Shown here: positions 6,409-9,157 of the stretch, piece by piece
Layout: each line of letters starts with the position of its first letter
Numbering within the stretch: position 1 is the stretch's first letter
Source of the DNA: JAHJTW01 sp964545545
GTDB lineage: Bacteria; Krumholzibacteriota; Krumholzibacteriia; LZORAL124-64-63
Direction of reading: 5' to 3'
Length of the DNA: 9,157 nt
Assembly (NCBI GenBank): GCA_964545545.1
Contig: CAZJGK010000100.1
Location: 1 to 9,157, forward strand
Notes under the pieces: generated by a model
The model's input: the letters and a program-made list of their open reading frames with translations, nothing else
Told to the model about the DNA's origin: nothing
Database searches by the model: none
Made by a program: the position numbers and the translations under genes

Positions 6409-6819
6409 ATGATTAAAACAGGATTGTTCGACCAGACACACTTGGCTTCCCTGAAGAAGGCGGTGGACGTCTATGCCAATCGCCACCGGGTTACCGCGCG
6501 CAACATCGCCAACGTGGAAACCCCCGGCTACCGCAGCGAGAAGGTCAAGTTCGAGGAAATGCTCGACCGCAACGGAATGTCCATTCGGGGCAGGACGACG
6601 CAACCCAACCACATTCCCATCGGGGTGCAATCACCGCTTGATGTGCAGGAACAGGTTGTGGATGAGGACAACGATTTCGATAACGGCGTCAACAACGTGG
6701 ACATCGACAATGAGATGACCAGCCTGGCCACCACGGATTTGAGCTACCGCATGGCCACCCGCCTGTTGAGCATGCGTTACAGCATGCTCAACAGCGCGAT
6801 CAAAGGCCGAGTCATCTAG
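6409..6819 (+). CDS. flgB: Flagellar basal-body proximal rod protein FlgB
   Basis: This 136-residue protein has the usual FlgB length. The N-terminal rod motif ARNIANVETPGY (30-41) and following KVKFEEML are diagnostic of FlgB. The central NNVDIDNEM and the C-terminal helix (about 110-130: LLSMRYSMLNSAIKG) are also typical. FlgB forms the first ring of the rod in the periplasm, next to FliE and the MS ring, and is exported by the flagellar type III system without a cleaved signal. The ATG lies 4 bases after the regulator stop with only a weak GGGA upstream, which suggests coupling to the upstream gene. The last 60 bases contain a perfect 13-bp inverted repeat, listed separately. Confidence 0.97.
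   Translation: MIKTGLFDQTHLASLKKAVDVYANRHRVTARNIANVETPGYRSEKVKFEEMLDRNGMSIRGRTTQPNHIPIGVQSPLDVQEQVVDEDNDFDNGVNNVDIDNEMTSLATTDLSYRMATRLLSMRYSMLNSAIKGRVI
6763..6794 (+). repeat. Perfect 13-bp inverted repeat near the 3' end of flgB
   Basis: The left arm CTGTTGAGCATGC (6763-6775) and right arm GCATGCTCAACAG (6782-6794) are exact reverse complements across the six-base loop GTTACA. As RNA this would be a strong hairpin, 30 bases before the flgC Shine-Dalgarno site. There is no T tract after it, so it is not an ordinary terminator. It encodes conserved FlgB residues, so part of the symmetry may be due to the protein sequence (Leu-Ser-Met and Ser-Met-Leu flank Arg-Tyr). Any role in mRNA stability or expression balance is inference. 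Confidence 0.6.
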
Positions 6820-6824
6820 GAGTG

Positions 6825-6830
6825 AAGGAG
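6825..6830 (+). promoter_or_regulatory. Shine-Dalgarno site that decides the start of flgC
   Basis: AAGGAG ends 7 bases before ATG 6838. A TTG at 6832 in the same frame is too close to it to be the start. Confidence 0.7.
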
Positions 6831-6837
6831 TTTGTTC

Positions 6838-7341
6838 ATGAGTGACGGGATGTTTTCTGCCATCAAGATCAGTGCCTCGGGATTGCGAGGCCAGCGGACA
6901 AAGATGGATGTGGTCGCCCGGAATCTTGCCAACGCCGAGACGACGCGGACGGCCGAAGGGACGCCGTATCGCCGCCAGCGGGCCATTTTCAAGCAGGTTC
7001 TCGGGGACAAGATAAATCGCCATCGCGCTGCCATGGGGCGTACGCCTGCCGACTTCATGGTCAAGGACCAACCAGGTCACATGGATCCCGTTCCTTTCTT
7101 TTCGAGGAACACCGAAGACGGCGTAACCAGCGATGTCGAGGTCACCCCGGATTCCTCGGAGTTCAGGGTTGTCTATGACCCCGGTCATCCGGATGCGGAC
7201 CCGGAAGGATATGTCCTGATGCCCAACGTCAATCCGATTTCCGAAATGGTGGACATGATCACGGCCAGCCGGGCTTACGAGGCCAATGTGAGTGCGGTTC
7301 AGGCCGCCAAGGATATGTTCAATGACGCGCTGAAGATCTGA
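6838..7341 (+). CDS. flgC: Flagellar basal-body rod protein FlgC, enlarged
   Basis: This 167-residue protein is FlgC. It has the N-terminal rod motif (ISASGLRGQRTKMDVVARNLANAET in register), the conserved GTPYRRQRAIF, and a C-terminal half with the family hallmarks VVYDPGHPDAD, GYVLMPNVNPISEMVDM and SRAYEANVSAVQAAKDM. FlgC is a periplasmic rod subunit placed above FlgB and below FlgF/FlgG. Typical FlgC proteins are about 130-150 residues. Here roughly 30 extra residues lie at about 56-92, between the two conserved halves. The start at ATG 6838 is fixed by a good Shine-Dalgarno. The gene follows flgB after 18 bases. Confidence 0.97.
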   Translation: MSDGMFSAIKISASGLRGQRTKMDVVARNLANAETTRTAEGTPYRRQRAIFKQVLGDKINRHRAAMGRTPADFMVKDQPGHMDPVPFFSRNTEDGVTSDVEVTPDSSEFRVVYDPGHPDADPEGYVLMPNVNPISEMVDMITASRAYEANVSAVQAAKDMFNDALKI

Positions 7342-7377
7342 AAGCGTCGCCGCTGACCCGAGCAGCAGGAGAGAATG

Positions 7378-7677
7378 ATGACCATCGCCAGTTTGAAATC
7401 CCTCGGCTCCATCAGCCCGGGTGCCGTCTATGGAATCGGCAGCAAGGAACAAGTCAAGCCTGGCTTTGCCCAGAAGCTGCAGAATGCCATCGACGACGTG
7501 GACTCACTGCAGACCAAGCGTGATCAGATGGTACAGGACATGGTGGCCGGAGGCCCGACCGAGGTTCATGACGTGATGATTGCGGCCAAGGAATCCCAGT
7601 TGGCTTTCGAGTTGCTATTGGAAACCAGGAATAAACTCCTGGAATCCTATCAGGAAATCATGCGCATGCAGGTTTGA
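7378..7677 (+). CDS. fliE: Flagellar hook-basal body protein FliE
   Basis: This small protein of 99 residues has the expected FliE length. The C-terminal signature is very clear: ESQLAFELLLETRNKLLESYQEIMRMQV in register, a family hallmark; the Phe-Ala-Gln-Lys-Leu segment near residue 30 is also typical. FliE is a periplasmic adaptor between the MS ring (FliF) and the rod (FlgB), and is needed early for export. Two in-frame ATGs are adjacent (7375 and 7378). The Shine-Dalgarno AGGAG (7367-7371) is 6 bases before 7378 and 3 before 7375, so 7378 is slightly preferred. It lies 36 bases after flgC, in the common flgB-flgC-fliE-fliF order. Confidence 0.96.
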   Translation: MTIASLKSLGSISPGAVYGIGSKEQVKPGFAQKLQNAIDDVDSLQTKRDQMVQDMVAGGPTEVHDVMIAAKESQLAFELLLETRNKLLESYQEIMRMQV

Positions 7678-7700
7678 CCGACAACAACCATAGGTGAACA

Positions 7701-7704
7701 GAGG
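7701..7704 (+). promoter_or_regulatory. Shine-Dalgarno site of fliF, supporting a GTG start
   Basis: GAGG lies 6 bases before GTG 7711. No ATG is available nearby in this frame, so GTG is taken as the start codon. Confidence 0.6.
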
Positions 7705-7710
7705 TAAATC

Positions 7711-9157
7711 GTGGACGGATTCAAGCAGATCATCGAAAACCTTAACGAGCGGTTCAAGGCTTTGTCCTTCAACCAGAAGGTGATTCTGGGGGCGGTGGGG
7801 ACGGCCAGCATAATCTGCATGGTGGTTTTCTCCCTTTGGCTCCAAAAGGATGATATGGCGATTTTGTTCACGAATATGACTCCTGAGGACGCTTCGGCCG
7901 CCTTGACAGAACTGGCCAAACAGGATGTTCCGGTCGATTTAAAGAATGGTGGGACCACCATCATGGTTCCCAGCAGCATGAAGGATAAGCTGCGTCTGGA
8001 CCTGGCATCCAAGGGCATGCCCTCGTCCGGAACCGTGGGCTTTGAGATCTTCGACGGCAACCAATATGGCCTGACCGAGTTTCTGCAGAACGTCAATTTC
8101 AAGCGGGCGCTGGAGGGTGAACTGACAAAAACCGTTGAATCACTGCAAGGAATTCAGTCAGCCAGGGTCCATCTGGTCATGCCCAAGCCTTCGATATTCA
8201 AGAAGACAGCAGCCACTCCCACAGCCAGCGTCGTGCTGAACATGGGTCGCGGCCATGAGCTGGAGGAGCAACAGATCACGGGGATCCAGAATCTGGTGGC
8301 CAGTGCCGTGGAAAACCTGCACGCGGATAAGGTCACCGTTCTCGATCAGGCCGGCAAGGTCCTGTCCAATCTGGAGCGGGATGATGATATCGGACGCAGC
8401 GAAACCCAGCTGAGTCTGCGCAAGGAAGTGGAAGATCACCTTGAAGAAAAAGCATCCAGCATGCTGGACAAGGTGCTCGGCCCAGGCAAGTCCATCGTCA
8501 AGGTCGACGCCGATTTGAATTTCGAAAAGATCGATCGTCAACGGGAAATCTATGATCCTTCAGCTACGGTCGTCCGCAGTGAAGTCCGCAACGAAACCAA
8601 CACCGCGTCGACCGGCGACAACACCGCGAACAGCACAACCAATTACGAGATCAACAAGACCCTTGAGCACGTCATTTCGCAGACCGGCGGCATTGAAAGT
8701 CTTTCGGTAGCCGTATTTGTCGATGGTCATTACGAGGAAAATCCCGATGGCGGAGAACCTGTCTATACTCCCCTGCAGGATGATGAACTGAGTAACCTGC
8801 AGCGTATCGTGGAACGGGCCGTCGGCATGAACGCGGCTCGGGGTGACCAGGTGGAAGTTGTCAACATGCAGTTCCAGGCGGCTCCGGAGTTTCCCGCCGG
8901 TGGCGGCCCTCCCCTGGGCATCGTGGAATTGGTGACCCAGTACGGCGGCAAAGTGGTTCTGGTTATCATGCTCGGGATCATGGCCCTGGTACTGCGCAAG
9001 AACCTGGCGAGCATGCTGGCGGGCGGCCAGACCCCGGTTGCCGTGGCAGGCGGGCTCAGGAAGGGTCGCGTGGCGGCCGAGGAAACGGAGCATTTCGACG
9101 GGATGCCCGAATTGAACGACAAGGTGATTTCCGACATCCAGGATTTCGCCTCGGAAA
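7711..9157 (+). CDS. fliF: Flagellar MS-ring protein FliF, 3' partial
   Basis: Some 482 codons run open to the window edge, and FliF is usually about 530-570 residues. FliF forms the inner-membrane MS ring on which the rod, export gate and rotor are built. A first membrane segment lies at about 24-44 (VILGAVGTASIICMVVF). The ring-building motifs of the YscJ/FliF family follow: LFTNMTPEDA, TTIMVPSS, ASKGMPSSGTVGFEIFD, the segment FLQNVNFKRALEGELTKTV, IQSARVHLVMP and KVTVLDQAGKVLS. The C-terminal FliF domain contains RSEVRNETN and TNYEINKTLEHV. A second membrane segment lies at about 413-429 (VVLVIMLGIMALVL), followed by the cytoplasmic tail. The C-terminal FliG-binding part is just beginning (NDKVISDIQDF) and is cut by the edge. 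The GTG start has GAGG 6 bases upstream, 33 bases after fliE. fliG would be expected next, but is not visible. Confidence 0.97.
   Translation, partial: MDGFKQIIENLNERFKALSFNQKVILGAVGTASIICMVVFSLWLQKDDMAILFTNMTPEDASAALTELAKQDVPVDLKNGGTTIMVPSSMKDKLRLDLASKGMPSSGTVGFEIFDGNQYGLTEFLQNVNFKRALEGELTKTVESLQGIQSARVHLVMPKPSIFKKTAATPTASVVLNMGRGHELEEQQITGIQNLVASAVENLHADKVTVLDQAGKVLSNLERDDDIGRSETQLSLRKEVEDHLEEKASSMLDKVLGPGKSIVKVDADLNFEKIDRQREIYDPSATVVRSEVRNETNTASTGDNTANSTTNYEINKTLEHVISQTGGIESLSVAVFVDGHYEENPDGGEPVYTPLQDDELSNLQRIVERAVGMNAARGDQVEVVNMQFQAAPEFPAGGGPPLGIVELVTQYGGKVVLVIMLGIMALVLRKNLASMLAGGQTPVAVAGGLRKGRVAAEETEHFDGMPELNDKVISDIQDFASE

Noticed and set aside
5406..6410. 334-codon open frame on the minus strand
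   Set aside because: It lies opposite the AAA+ and DNA-binding domains of the second regulator and shows no recognisable domain; it is a shadow.
1..9157. tRNA, rRNA, CRISPR array, insertion sequence or phage genes
   Set aside because: No cloverleaf, repeat-spacer pattern, transposase or terminal inverted repeats were seen; the window is nearly filled by regulatory and flagellar genes.

Overview
The window looks like part of a flagellar and chemosensory regulatory region from a Gram-negative, GC-rich bacterium. The basis is a Sec-type signal peptide, a flagellar MS-ring gene, two sigma-54 activators and clear Shine-Dalgarno sites. The phylum cannot be fixed from this sequence. A deltaproteobacterium-like or FCB-group lineage is possible, but that is only an impression. 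Every gene I accept is on the + strand.

Positions 1-2492 hold one two-component pair. It consists of a PAS-type sensor histidine kinase, cut by the left edge, and an NtrC-type sigma-54 response regulator whose start overlaps the kinase stop (ATGA). The regulator carries GAFTDA where GAFTGA is usual. A rho-independent terminator at about 2568-2604 closes this unit.

Positions 2493-2821 are non-coding. They hold an array of short direct repeats (2493-2540), the terminator, an AT-rich patch (about 2675-2691) and a good candidate sigma-54 promoter (2757-2772) about 50 bases ahead of the next gene.

Positions 2822-9157 read as one tightly packed operon. In order they encode: an exported helical-repeat protein of unknown function; a small FlgN/FliT-like chaperone candidate; a short soluble histidine kinase with no recognisable sensor domain; a second sigma-54 response regulator with canonical GAFTGA; the rod proteins FlgB and FlgC; the rod/MS-ring adaptor FliE; and the MS-ring protein FliF, cut by the right edge. 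Neighbours overlap or are separated by about 35 bases at most.

The working model is inference. The second kinase/regulator pair would be the flagellar regulator, in the manner of FlrB/FlrC, FleS/FleR or FlgS/FlgR. It would be encoded inside the sigma-54-dependent operon that starts the basal body, giving positive feedback. The co-encoded chaperone-like and exported proteins are candidates for the signal it reads. Other points worth a second look are a perfect 13-bp inverted repeat near the end of flgB and an enlarged FlgC.
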